From Owenia fusiformis (Eukaryota; Annelida; Polychaeta; Sabellida; Oweniidae), in contig CAIIXF020000001.1 of NCBI GenBank assembly GCA_903813345.2, forward strand, positions 23,023,915-23,083,914: a DNA stretch of 60,000 nucleotides, read 5' to 3'. The notes below the pieces were generated by a model. That model worked only from the letters and a program-made list of their open reading frames with translations, was not told where the DNA came from and did not search any database. Shown in pieces: positions 25,726-42,200 of this stretch (position 1 is its first letter; each line of letters opens with the position of its first letter). The position numbers and the translations under genes were made by a program.

Positions 25726-26361
25726 ATGGTCGTAGGAATATTTGGTTCTTACAACTTCAGTATCTTGGAGAAACCGGACGAGGCTTTTAAAAAGAAGCTA
25801 AATCAGAACCCATACTTTCCATTCGAAGAAACTGCCACAAATTTGTTTCGGTTGAAGGTACGATCCGTGAAATTTATCTTTGGATTAGTAAGTACATTTG
25901 CCCTAGGATTGACGGCTATAATATTGTATGCCACAAATGGAATAGAACTTGGAGAAACTTTGTTATATTTTGTGATCGGCTTCTTGGCCTTGACCAGCAT
26001 AACTCTGTATTACAAAGAGGAACGGACGCTGCTTTTGGATATCAATAATTCAACGTACGAATTCTACCGTGGCGATCGTCTGGTTTACCAGGGACACAAT
26101 CACAACATTTACATCCGATTAAAGGGGGAGAAAAGTGGAAGTGGGGAAATGTATTACAATGTTACCCTAAATGGTTTTCAAGTTGACGAACAAATGCTGA
26201 CTTCCGCTACAAGATCTAACAAAGAAAAATTGCGTCGTCTCGGACGTCGGCTTGCAAGCCATCTGAATCTAAATTACTTCGACTATTTGGACAAATCTAG
26301 ACACCATGTCATTAGGCACAGGTGTCCTTATTCCTCGTATGTGAGTTTAACTAATGCTTAG
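25726..26361 (+). CDS. TMEM249-like protein (CatSper auxiliary subunit theta family)
   Basis: Single uninterrupted 211-codon frame from ATG to TAG. Two hydrophobic helices lie at about residues 47-69 and 77-98, separated by a short loop. A globular C-terminal half contains YxG-H-N-HNIYIRL, followed near residue 175 by NLNYFDYLDKSRHHVIRH. From memory this matches the conserved tail of TMEM249 (NINYFDY then HV-RH), the small membrane subunit found in the sperm CatSper calcium-channel complex and named theta. If so it acts in the sperm flagellar membrane. No signal peptide is seen. The absence of introns next to intron-rich genes is notable and could reflect retroposition, although no poly(A) remnant or target duplication is visible. 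Another two-pass membrane family cannot be fully excluded without a search. Confidence 0.62.
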   Translation: MVVGIFGSYNFSILEKPDEAFKKKLNQNPYFPFEETATNLFRLKVRSVKFIFGLVSTFALGLTAIILYATNGIELGETLLYFVIGFLALTSITLYYKEERTLLLDINNSTYEFYRGDRLVYQGHNHNIYIRLKGEKSGSGEMYYNVTLNGFQVDEQMLTSATRSNKEKLRRLGRRLASHLNLNYFDYLDKSRHHVIRHRCPYSSYVSLTNA

Positions 26362-27034
26362 GAAATTTTCGATATTGAGACACTTGAATTTTCTGTTTAT
26401 TTGTGTATTATTTATATATATATACGTGTAAGTTACAATACATCAATCATAGTCTGAAGTGTTCAGATTCGTGTACTTTTAATAATTTCTACGTGGTTCT
26501 AATCACAATCGAAACCACTAAGTTCACATTAGACAGGTCCCGTTTATATCAGAAAGGTCAAGTTACATTATATTTTGGAGAACCTGGATGGGAACGTGTA
26601 ATATTGTAAGTCCTTGGGATATTGTCCCTGGGACTTAGTTATACCCTTCCCTTTATCTCCATTATCGTGCATCGAAGAAGCAGCTGTTCCTGGTGATATA
26701 AGGAAGGTTAAGCTACATGGATTAAGAAAACCACTTCGTGAACGTGTAATATTTCGGCACCTGGGGATTCATGTTCAGCTCTCAATTCACTTTTCAAGGG
26801 ACCTAATTACAATTATTTTCCGTATACCTTTAAACTCAATCGGTCAAGTAAACACTACAAATTGGAGAAGTGATCCACAGAGGACAATAATTCTACATAC
26901 TCACGTACACGTTTTTTCAAAACCGTGTAGCTTAACCTCCCCATTATACGTTTACTTTTACGTGAAAGGCGATGGAAAGTTAACCTCCCTAATTGCTCCA
27001 TAAGTCACTTGCCGAGTATATTTCATATAACTGT
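26362..27034. repeat. Intergenic stretch with a dispersed repeat
   Basis: 26840-26990 shares text with 3060-3190: both carry AGAGGACAATAATTCTA-like and CGTGTA-CTTAACCTCCC segments. Two related GAACGTGTAATATT segments occur at 26592 and 26740. No coding exon supported. Confidence 0.45.
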
Positions 27035-32241
<5,207 letters not shown>

Positions 32242-33187
32242 TTTAGATATACTCCTTCACAAACTAAGTGTAAATGAGGTGAAAGTTTTACCGAAGCAGT
32301 TACATTCACTCGGGGATTTACTTGTCCAATCTGCTATCAATAAAGTTCCATCATTGTTGACAGTTTCAGTTGGGATTCGGGTCCATTATGGGTTGATGTC
32401 CGCATCTATAATATGGTCATGGTGATTAACCTAAAAACAAATATAAGTTGTTTCAATTGACTTCAACTTTCCTTGAAATCTAGTCTTTTTCTAAATTGAT
32501 TATTACACGACTGCATGTCCACGAGCTCGGCGGTGCCATAGCTTTAAAAATGTATCCATTTGACGAAAACAGATGTTGTATAAATTGGCATTAAAAAGTT
32601 TTTAAATTCAATAATTTCCCATTCCAATCTCATATTTCCAAATATGATCACGGCTACATATTTGGTCTGGTAACAACCCGTTACATACACACTTTTAAGA
32701 TGCCGGCTGGAGATGTTTGCTTGGCGTCTTGTTTTTTCCTTTGCCACTAACAAATACAGGTGTCGGTGTGTCGTCTTTAAATACGTGATATTCCTGAATG
32801 TAGTTCGTAATCGTCTACATTTGATTTCGTAGGAAATGAACCATCCCAACTGACAGCTACTAACTATCACACATTTCCAAGTATTACTAATTACTCCAAA
32901 GAAATGGTAGCTTCTTCATCGTGGAGTTGAAATGCATAACCCAATAGCAATAGCATGTTGAAGATTGAATGGGTGCGGCTTGTAATCAAATATTTCATTT
33001 ACATAAAAGAGTTCTGTGATGTGAACCACATCCTGGATGAGATTCAGTTCGAATCGAAACTGCATGTTTTGATACGTAATCAGGGGTTAATAGTATGGCT
33101 GTCGCAAAATGGCTGAATGGATGGAGGTGGTGTGAAAATAGCTGAACTGTTAGCTTTTAAATAGGTTATCGTAGAAAATTATCTAAT
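32242..33187. other. Upstream region of the cyclase gene; no gene seen
   Basis: Contains the presumed 5'UTR and promoter of the minus-strand cyclase. No clear TATA box or further coding exon was recognised. Confidence 0.4.
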
Positions 33188-34215
33188 CTATTTCCCCAAA
33201 AGTGATGAATGGGAATGACGATTTTCAAAAATTCATCAAATTTATCATCAATTTTCGACCTATTGTAATTGAGGAAAAAAATTGGGAAAAGGATGGGTAT
33301 CGATATGTATGGTGAACTTTTTGAACACACGTTTCTCTCAAACCAGTCTTCAAACAATTCTGAAAATTTTACACATTGTCAACTTAATGGTCGTCTTTTG
33401 TAAGAAATAGTATTATTTGAAATAAATATATATACATTTCTCTATATTGTTTAGAAAACACATCAGACACTTATTTTGTTCTTGGTATCATACGTTCGGA
33501 ATGAAATGAAACATCTATCCGAACCTCATTGGAACAAAATGACATAAACACAACGTGTATAGGTCTCTCAATATTGTAATTGTATAAATGAAAGATTGGT
33601 TAATTCAAAAAAGTATCTTGTTAATGAAATAAAAGGTTTATCTTAATTTTTATCTATTTGGGGGTTTTTGTTTTAAATTTTTGAATACTTTTTCTTAAAT
33701 AAACCAAAATTTCCTTTGTATAACTATATAATATTGAGAGAACTGAGAAAATGTTTTATATGCAGTATTGTTCCAACAAGCTTCGGAAAGATATTTTATT
33801 TAATTCTAAAGAATTGGTAAAAAGGAACAAAAAACAATTGCACTAAAAACCAAAAAATGTTAACAAAAACAGTTATATAAAATATATGTAAATTATTTTC
33901 GCATTAAATTGTTGTCAATCAGTGAACATAACATAAAGCGCCGTGTTTTTTAACAGAATGTTTTCAATATAAATTGTATCTCCATTTTATTATGGGCAAT
34001 AAAGATATACAATACAATACAATACAATACAATACAATAATTGGTTGGAGAGAAAAACATTGTTGAACTTCATGTATTCACCATATCGATACCAATCCTT
34101 TGAAGGCATTGGAAATGAAGTCAAGTTACATTTCCATCAATATTATAAGTACTTTCTTCACAGGTTATGTAAATAAAAATTCAAACATAAAGAGGCTTTA
34201 ACACGTAGTTCAATG
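33188..34215. mobile_element. Triple-nested repeat: LINE tail in family A MITE in fold-back B arm
   Basis: 33188-33287 and 34102-34215 are the two halves of a fold-back B arm (compare 20412-20610). Between them 33288-34101 is a second family A MITE with tips AAAGGATGGGTATCGATATG and inverted AAAGGATTGGTATCGATATG. Inside that, 33969-34039 is an extra LINE 3' end (GGGCAATAAAGATATACAAT plus an (ACAAT)n tail) that is absent from copy 1 at the same point (TTTTCAAT|GATTGG near 14876). The order of insertion is therefore readable. Confidence 0.8.
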
Positions 34216-34257
34216 AGGGAGTTAGGCTTGCCAATCTTATGGAGGAGATGTCAATGA

Positions 34258-34590
34258 ACCCTGTTCTAAATACTTCATAATTGTTCTATATCCCTGTTCT
34301 AGTTATGATCATTATTGATATATAGCCCTGTTATAATTAGCCAAGTCATACTTGGTCTAACTAGCCCTGTTCTATCAATTCCATAATTGTTCTATAGCCC
34401 TGGTCTTACCACCCCTTTTCTTACAACGACATAATTGTTCAATAGCCTTGTTTTAGCCACGACTGTTCAATAGCCCTGTTCTAATCAGTCCTATTCTAAA
34501 TATTTCATAATTGTTCTATAGCCCTGTTTTATAATTTCTTGTTCTTATGTTCTAACTACTTCATGGTTGTTTTATGGCCCCGTTTCTTTC
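34258..34590. repeat. Imperfect tandem repeat (CATAATTGTTCTATAGCCCT)
   Basis: The phrase CATAATTGTTCTATAGCCCT with variants recurs near 34276, 34383, 34429, 34505 and 34561, with CCCTGTTCTA between. No coding potential. Confidence 0.65.
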
Positions 34591-35927
34591 AATCTTCCCA
34601 AATGAGATTCCACCTGAGATCCTCATTGCCTACTCGGGTTGGATCTAATTTCGTAATTCAATTTGCAGAGCCACTATTGACAGTGAAGCCAGGATGAGCA
34701 ACAAATACACAGGTTTAGTCAAAGTATTATTAATTTGTTTAATCAGGCATGATATATATCATTTGGACGTTTTTTATTGGCTTCATCACTCACCAATCCT
34801 AATTACTTACGGGGATGGAGCTTAAGTGCAAACAGGATTGCCAATATATGAGACTCCGTTTGGTATAGCAGCTAGAACATGTAGGAATGACTTTACAGTA
34901 TGTTCCTTGAGCACTAGTTTCTGCTTTACATTAAGCATAAATTCTTCAAAGAAAAGGTCTACGATGTATGTCCCAATTGAATCTTTTTCTCATCCCAATC
35001 AATTTAAAAAATATTGAATTAGAATAAAAATGACAGTAATAAGTATAATTGAGCAATCAATGAATTCATAATAACGCTAAGAGTTTTCCAGAACATTATT
35101 TTATTTCTTGTGATAACTGAATACAGAAGCTAAAGGGGTTTATATGACCAAAAATTATGAATTAAACTGAACATTCCGTCGCCATGTAAGGCAAACTGTT
35201 ACAAAATCAATTCCTGGCTGCAGTGAACACCTACCAATACTGAACGTTTTTTCTTGACAAAAATGTTCAATATACACAGGTTTTTCAGAGTTTCAACGAT
35301 GTTTAATATATATCCATCTCAGGTTAGTTGTTTGTGGAAAAAAAGTATTTTTAATCCTTTTTCTACACAAGCCCCCATACAGGTACATTGATTCTTGTCA
35401 AAATTATAAGAGAAATTGAGACTTTTTATCAGCACGGATTGGTTTGGAGTGGTTTTATATTCACAAATAGGTCGAATGTCAAATGGTTAGTGTTGACCTA
35501 GTTTTGATCATTTAACCTTTGAAATCCTTGCAAAGAAAATTACTAGCGAAAGCATTAAATTAGTGATACTGTACAGAATCCCATGATTCAATAAATTGTG
35601 GATGATTTAATCCACCTATCTCTTGTATCCTAGACTCATTCCATCCTCCTCAGCATGTGTCCAGAATCCGTCCAAAGGAGAGGAAAAAGATATTCTGAAT
35701 TTGGAGCCCTGTGCTCCGAGGATGCACTCATTCAGTCCAGAAAGACTTTTGTAGCTACCCCGTAAATCATCCTACGATTGAGTCCTTGGGCTTTAAGGAT
35801 GAATTGAGCCACAAATTATACCTTTATATATCTAAACATGAGTCTGTTATATTTTCCTTGAACACACTCCTTTTGAAGCCAGCAATGAACTTATATTGAA
35901 AAACAACAAACTTACAAGACATCTTAT
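34591..35927. other. Intergenic, no gene seen
   Basis: Short frames at 34826 and 35711 have no splice context or family resemblance. The end of this stretch adjoins the COA7 3'UTR. Confidence 0.45.
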
Positions 35928-35933
35928 TTTATT
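35928..35933 (-). terminator. Poly(A) signal of COA7
   Basis: TTTATT on the plus strand is AATAAA on the minus strand, 122 bp past the COA7 stop codon. Confidence 0.5.
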
Positions 35934-36054
35934 AATCATTTTTATATTCTTGTGAAAATTACATGATTTGTATAACATCAGCTACTAACAGTAATAATTG
36001 GCACCAATGCATATCATACTATATAAATACTATAATTACTACTATATAAGGGTT

Positions 36055-37759
36055 TCAAGAAGTCTCACCAAATGTTATGGCTGGTTCTGGATTAGCAATC
36101 TGTTCACGGAGATCTTTAGCTTTTTGAGAATATAACTTTGATTTTTCCTGATCTTTTTCTACACCATGTCCATTCTTATACATCATGCTAATATTAATAC
36201 AGGCTGGTATATGACCTAAATCACATGCTTGTTTTGAATACTTAAAACCCTCCTTGAAATTCTGAGGCAGTCCCTCTTTACCAACAATGTAGTACGAACC
36301 TAAGTAATAGCAACTCTCAGATAGATCATTATCGCATGCAACTTTATACAATTCAGCAGCTTTTTCATATTCTCGCTTGTCTGTTGCTTTCCCTGAGGCT
36401 AGGATTTGGGCAGCATTATGACAGGCTGGCCAATATTTGCTGTCACATCCTGTTTTGTAACTTTCATAGGCAGCTTTGTCATCCTTTGTAACTCCACCTG
36501 AAACAGAAGGATCCTTACCATTTTAAAGTTCTAAACCAATATAAAGATGGCAGTATTGTAGATCAATAAGAAGTGAAGATACATAAATAGGTTGATTGCT
36601 CTGCCATCTTTTTGAAACATTCAATCTCATGTAGTTAATAATTCTTCATTTCTACTGTACCTATTATTAAAAAATGAGTGGAACTATAACATATGGCCCT
36701 GTTGCATAACTGCTTAATTCCCATTACTTAACCACACCAGCTGAAGAACCACACTTAGAGAATTATACATAGTTGCATCTTTATGATCTCAAATGTACTA
36801 TTCAAAGCAGATTGTTAACTTTAAATGTAATATCCATATAATCTGATGCTTTAAATTTTCTGACTAAATATTCAAAATGAATATAACCGAAATAAAATAA
36901 TTATCTCTCATTAAAAGATATATTCAAGTTGTTGAAAAGGGTATCAATCAAATTGGCAAGAACTTTCTTATAAGCTCACCTTTCCCTGTGGCAAGGTAGT
37001 TACCATATTTGTAACAACTATGGCCATATTGATGGTCCTCACAATTCACCTTGTACACTCTACAGGCCTTGGCTGCATCCTTCTTTACTGCCTCTAGGAA
37101 ATCTCCAAGTCTGTGGCACCCTGAAGGAATGTGGAGTGATAAGTTAGTATATGTCAGTAAAACCATAAACAGTCCTATAGTTGTAGCGAAGCACTTGATG
37201 TTTATACACAATGAATGTCAGTAAAACCTGTCTACAGTCTAATCCAAACACCAATGGGACGGCATGCCTGAAATGTTCAGATTAGCAGGTGTTCACAGTT
37301 CAAGGTTTCCTAAATTTGAAACAATGGGAGATAACAAAACTGAGAAAAAGAGATGTTAAGATTAGAGAGGTGTTCAGATATACTGTACAGATTTTACTGT
37401 AGATAGACCAGTGAGAGTTGTACTTTAGTGTCATTGATGTATGGGATACTGAAATCTTTCCCAAATTCCAAACAGATATAGTGCTGCTGGAACCATGATG
37501 CTATAGAAGTAAGGCTGATTATTTATGAAAATCTGTCATTATGTGCTCTGCAGAAATTGAAAATTGAAAATTGAAATTGATGAGTAAACAAGTGACGTAT
37601 TGAAATTTTGTTCCTTATTTCCACATTTTTAGCATGATTCCTTTTTCAAAATTTACCGTCTGATTTTTTTTCTCCAAAGCACTGAAATCTGTATTCTATT
37701 CCCAGATTCTCCAGATATTCTTGAACTTCTTCTTCTGACCTTAGATCACCAGTTGCCAT
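36055..37759 (-). CDS. COA7: Cytochrome c oxidase assembly factor 7
   Basis: Three exons in transcript order: 37759-37657, 37120-36980, 36497-36055 (228 residues; human COA7 has 231). The N-terminus begins [20 protein letters not shown] and continues with Sel1-type helical repeats. Diagnostic text: [24 protein letters not shown]-like [27 protein letters not shown] and [11 protein letters not shown], closely following human KYSMKACDLGHIWACANAS and MYKLGDGVDKD. Cysteines recur in pairs once per repeat, as expected for this mitochondrial intermembrane-space protein, whose pairs form disulfides through MIA40. Known role: haem-binding factor needed for assembly of respiratory complex IV. Reading phases (1, 1) agree across both introns. 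The start ATG is the only one before the conserved N-terminus. Lies head-to-head with PDIA6, 1.5 kb apart. Confidence 0.95.
36498..36979 (-). other. COA7 intron 2, nothing else seen
   Basis: Canonical GTGAGC donor and CTGTTTCAG acceptor on the minus strand. No repeat or exon recognised inside. Confidence 0.6.
37216..37402. mobile_element. MITE of the CAGTAAAACCT family, copy 2
   Basis: Ends CAGTAAAACCTG and inverted AGATTTTACTGTAG. The internal GAGAGGTGTTCAGATATA also occurs in copy 1 (12187-12366). Located in COA7 intron 1. Confidence 0.55.
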
Positions 37760-37992
37760 AGTCTGTCAACCCTTTTTTAGAAAAGAAAAAATGTGCAACA
37801 TTAATATTGTAATGTGTTATTTTCTTGATGTTTAATAAGAATACATACCCTCTGTACCCTGTACCCCCTGCCCTTCATACCCCCCACCCATTGTATATTG
37901 TATACCCCCTGCATATGATGAATATCATTGGATTTCAAATGAGGAAGCCTATGAGAATATTAAGTAGCCCTACATATATAAAATTGTTCTTC

Positions 37993-38240
37993 CAAATAGC
38001 TCAGTGGTGGAGTAGATGACCTGTCTGGGAAAATGGACAGGGTATAAATTACCACTGTACCATACATGTAGGTAGCTATTTAGTCCAGTGCAGTGACAGT
38101 GTATATCCAGATGTATTTCTAATTAACATGTAATACTGCTTTTCCACCCGTATAGCTCAGCGGTAACAAAGGTACCTCTTACACAATATTGCTCACCTTC
38201 ATTGGTGGTAAACAAAATATAATACAATACAATATACTAT
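37993..38240 (+). mobile_element. Two tRNA-derived SINE-like heads, the second with an (AATAC)n tail
   Basis: AATAGCTCAGTGGTGGAGTA (37995) and TATAGCTCAGCGGTAAC (38151) match the box A/D-arm of tRNAs. The second is followed within 60 bp by AATACAATACAATA, the same tail type as the LINE 3' ends in this window. No proper T-arm or cloverleaf was found, so these are not tRNA genes. Confidence 0.45.
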
Positions 38241-39172
38241 ACATATCCCATATGTAATTTATTAATTTAAACACTTATTTCATGGTCAGATGATATGATC
38301 GACTAATTCCCTGGAAAGTCCAAAATCTCTGCTAAGTGCTTTAGCAGATTACAGAGAAGATAGAAAGTAATATGACTGGTGACATCATTGAAATCCTAGA
38401 AAAATGGTTGCACACTCAAGTTCAGAATTTGCAAGATTTTGTTTGGAATACACATGGGGTATGTAATCAAAAATAGGGACTGCTGAATTTGCATCAAATG
38501 TCTGAGAACATCCTGTCCACTGATATGTTCATGGCCCGAGAACATGAATGAAATAAATTGTGTGAAATAAATTGAGTCCTCAAAGGTGACGCAGACTCGA
38601 TTTTTTATACATGATCCCATGCCTACGGACATATTCCCTCAGCCCTGCAACCTATAAAACATTTCAGTGGATATCATGTTCTCTGTGTAAAATAGTTTGC
38701 AATGGCAGTCACTATTTCACTATTTGTATAACCAGTTTTTCTCTGATCTATTATCACCCACGAAAATAAATTTATAAATCCAAATCATCCAGTTTATGCA
38801 TTTACGATTCAAATCATTACGTGTAAATGATGAATGTATTGTTAAGTGTACCGTTTTATCTGGTTATAAAGTCAAACACACAGGTCTTCATGTAAATAAT
38901 CTAAATTTGGAAATATGTTTCCGAAAATAAAGATTTTTTAAATTTCGACGGAAGTTGTCTCAGAACTCAAATTCTAAGAAACGAAAACTCGATTAATTTA
39001 AATGATTATTTTTATTTTTAAAACACAAAAAATTAAAAAAGTAATTATACATATACTAATGAAGGTATTTTGCTGATTTTGTCACATCATTTCAGTAAAT
39101 AATAATCTTGATACAATAATTTAATCCATTATTTTCGTTTATAGTTTTGACATTTAGACTACATTATTTTGT

Positions 39173-39191
39173 CCAATCATATTAGGCCACG
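39173..39191 (+). promoter_or_regulatory. ER stress response element (ERSE) of PDIA6
   Basis: CCAATCATATTAGGCCACG is a perfect CCAAT-N9-CCACG. In animals CCAAT binds NF-Y and CCACG binds ATF6 or XBP1 during the unfolded protein response. It ends 85 bp before the PDIA6 start codon. It also points to the core promoter of this gene, since ERSEs sit close to the start site. Confidence 0.8.
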
Positions 39192-39276
39192 AAAATCAAC
39201 GTGTTGTGATTTTATTTGATTGCTTTTATCAATCAAAGAACAGTTACTGAAGAAGCTTCCATAGAGACAAGACAAT

Positions 39277-42200
39277 ATGCAGTTCGGTTTCAGCATTTGT
39301 AAGTAGCCATGTTATTGTTTATCCAATTCAAATTTGCATTGTTTTGAATGCATAGAGACAGAGTCTAGTTCTTGTATGCAAAATTCAGCAAGAAACAAAA
39401 CTGAACACAAAAAACAAATAAAAATAATTTGTGAGAACATCATTTTTTACAATTTATTGATATAGTTCCAGGGCAATTCGAAGAACGTATTAGATGTCCG
39501 TGAATTTAGATCTGATCTATTTCTTTTTTTGGGATCTCCTCTGCTGCGTGAAAGCCATAAGTGGTTTGCGACTGCGAACTACTTTGCTTGATATCTCGAA
39601 CCATTCAGGGCGTAGTCTGCAAATGTCAAGGGGCGTGATTTTTTTCGAGGTCTCCTCTGCCAAAGGCAGCGCAAAGTAGGAGCGTAGCGACTACTTTGCA
39701 GGAGACCTCGAACCATTGATCATGTTTGCTCCTGTAATTATTCACTTCTTCACCTCTTTAAAATGTGATTTCAATCAGTTGATCAAATTTTAGGACTTTG
39801 ACCTCAAATTCAAATATTAATATTTATAAGAGAAAATACAGACTCATTATTATATTTTTAAAAGTCTTTCAAATAAAGTGAAATGAAGCATAAATCAGCT
39901 AAAATTATGCAATGTCGTAAAATGGCGTGACTGGAATATGATGCAATCACCTGTGACGTCAGACACGTATTGCCGCATCAACAACTAAACAATCAATTAA
40001 TATAGACTTCACTGATTGGTTTAAAGATTTTTCGCATCATTTGTGACGTCATAAACATGTTATCCAACCAACAACTAAACAAATAACAAATAGGCATATA
40101 GGTTCGTTCAGAGCAACCATGGGCTTTCAATTAGATGAAAGCCCATGGTCATGGTGCAACGCTCTTGAATCAGTTATAAACAGGATAATCAACAGATATA
40201 TGAGAGGGTCAGGCATTTTTTTGACTTGGAGACCTCGACTCGAGGAGTTTGCTGCATTTTCTTGTTGGAATTGCATCAATGTGGGGGGGGGGTTCAGGGG
40301 TTCACCCCTAGAATATATTTAAATCGTTATTGTGCATTCTAAGCATTTCAAACTATAATTTGTTTTTTCAACAAATTTTACAACATGGCTTTTTTCTTTT
40401 TATGTGGGGGGGGGGGGTAATCACACCCCTCCCCTGATTATGCCCATGATGTTTGCCACTACAGTCTGTTACACTGCTTCAAAGGCAAGCAGTTGAACCT
40501 GAAAAATAAGATATCTATAGACTATTGTGCCATAATATATAGAAAAATATAGTGATATTGCACACAAATGACATTTGTATATTTCAGATTATTTAGTGTT
40601 TAGTGCAATAAGTCTGTGCCCTCTTGTAATTTGAGGTCTGTCCACCATGTTATTTTTTGAGAATTAACATGGTAGAGAAGCATCAAAATATAAGAGGTGA
40701 CAGACTTCATGAGCCAATTTACAAGCAATCCAACATATACAAATGTCCTTCGTGTGCAATATGAATATATTTTTCTATATATTATTGCACAATATTATTT
40801 AGATTTCTTATATTTCAGGTTTAACTGCTTGCCTTTGAAGCAGTGTAACAGACTGTAGGGGCAATCTGTGCGATCATGGGCTTTCAAACGAGGTACCATT
40901 TTTGTTTGCAGTACCCTGCTCTTTGGTTCTGATGTACAGTGAATTGATAAGGGTGACAGTGTATATAGAATTAGAGACAAGCAAGACATTTTGATTTATT
41001 GTATGACCTTTATGCCCTAGATGATATGAAATAGTTTGCCAAAATAAAAGTCAGGGGAATAGTTGGACAATTATTGTAAACCATAAATCCCTTTGAAAAC
41101 ATGAAGACAGGAAATCAATGTCATCCATAGAAGAATTTGTAATCCACTGGGTTCAGCCATTTGTTCACCTACATGGATAACATTTCCTCCATACTCTCTT
41201 GAGTATAAGATCATTGTCGCACCCCTCTCCCCACCCCCATTGTTTTTATCTTGTGAACTCAAATCTCAAAAGTTCAGCTAATTCAAAACTGCAGTATATT
41301 TTTATTTTTTACGAAGGCCCCATACCATAGACATGGGTGGAGCTCTTCATTATAAGTATTGTGTTTGGATCATTGACTTGACCTCCAGTACTGAGCTGGA
41401 TTGGCTTTTGTAGAACATGGACATTTTTAGACTATTATTAGAGGAGGAGGATACTTTTTGGAAACTGGTGGGGAGGGGTCTAAACATCAACGTATTTGTG
41501 CTTGATTTGTACTACCAGGGATCTAATTGGCCAGATATTTTTTGACCTGAAAAAGTGCAGAAATCAAACGTCCTATGGAGTAAGGTTGAATATACATGTA
41601 TAATGAATAACGTGAGTGAAAATTCAAACTTAAAGAAGTGGAATGTATATCTCATCATTCACTAGGGTTAAATGTGATGGTGGGAAATTTTGGATACCTT
41701 TGAAGATATAACTCAATAACAGGAAGCCATTTAAACCTAGAAACTTTCATTTAAAGTGGCCTTATCATAGCTTGCTGTTGATTCCAATCATCATACAAAC
41801 ATCTGTCACTTGATGATCAAACAAACTATCAATTCACTTCAGATTTCACATAGACAAGCTTCCATATACATGTAGATTCATTTATTCTATGAACATAGAA
41901 GTATCAGCATTTTTAATTATTGAACAAGCAGTTGAGAGATTCTATGAGGCTAATTGCCTATTTTTGAAAATTAAAGTCAAATTGGGTTTTAATATTAGGG
42001 TCATACTCATATATAGAAAGTGATCAGACTGTCGTATTGAGAGAAAAATGTTCTATTGATTTGATGACATTGTTTTCTCAATACAGAATGTTCACTATGA
42101 AAACAAAAGTAAACAAGACACTAGACTACAGCCCATCAATCATAGAATCTATGTAGGTTCAGTGAAGTGCTGTAGTATGAATGGGTACGTGGTGAAATAT

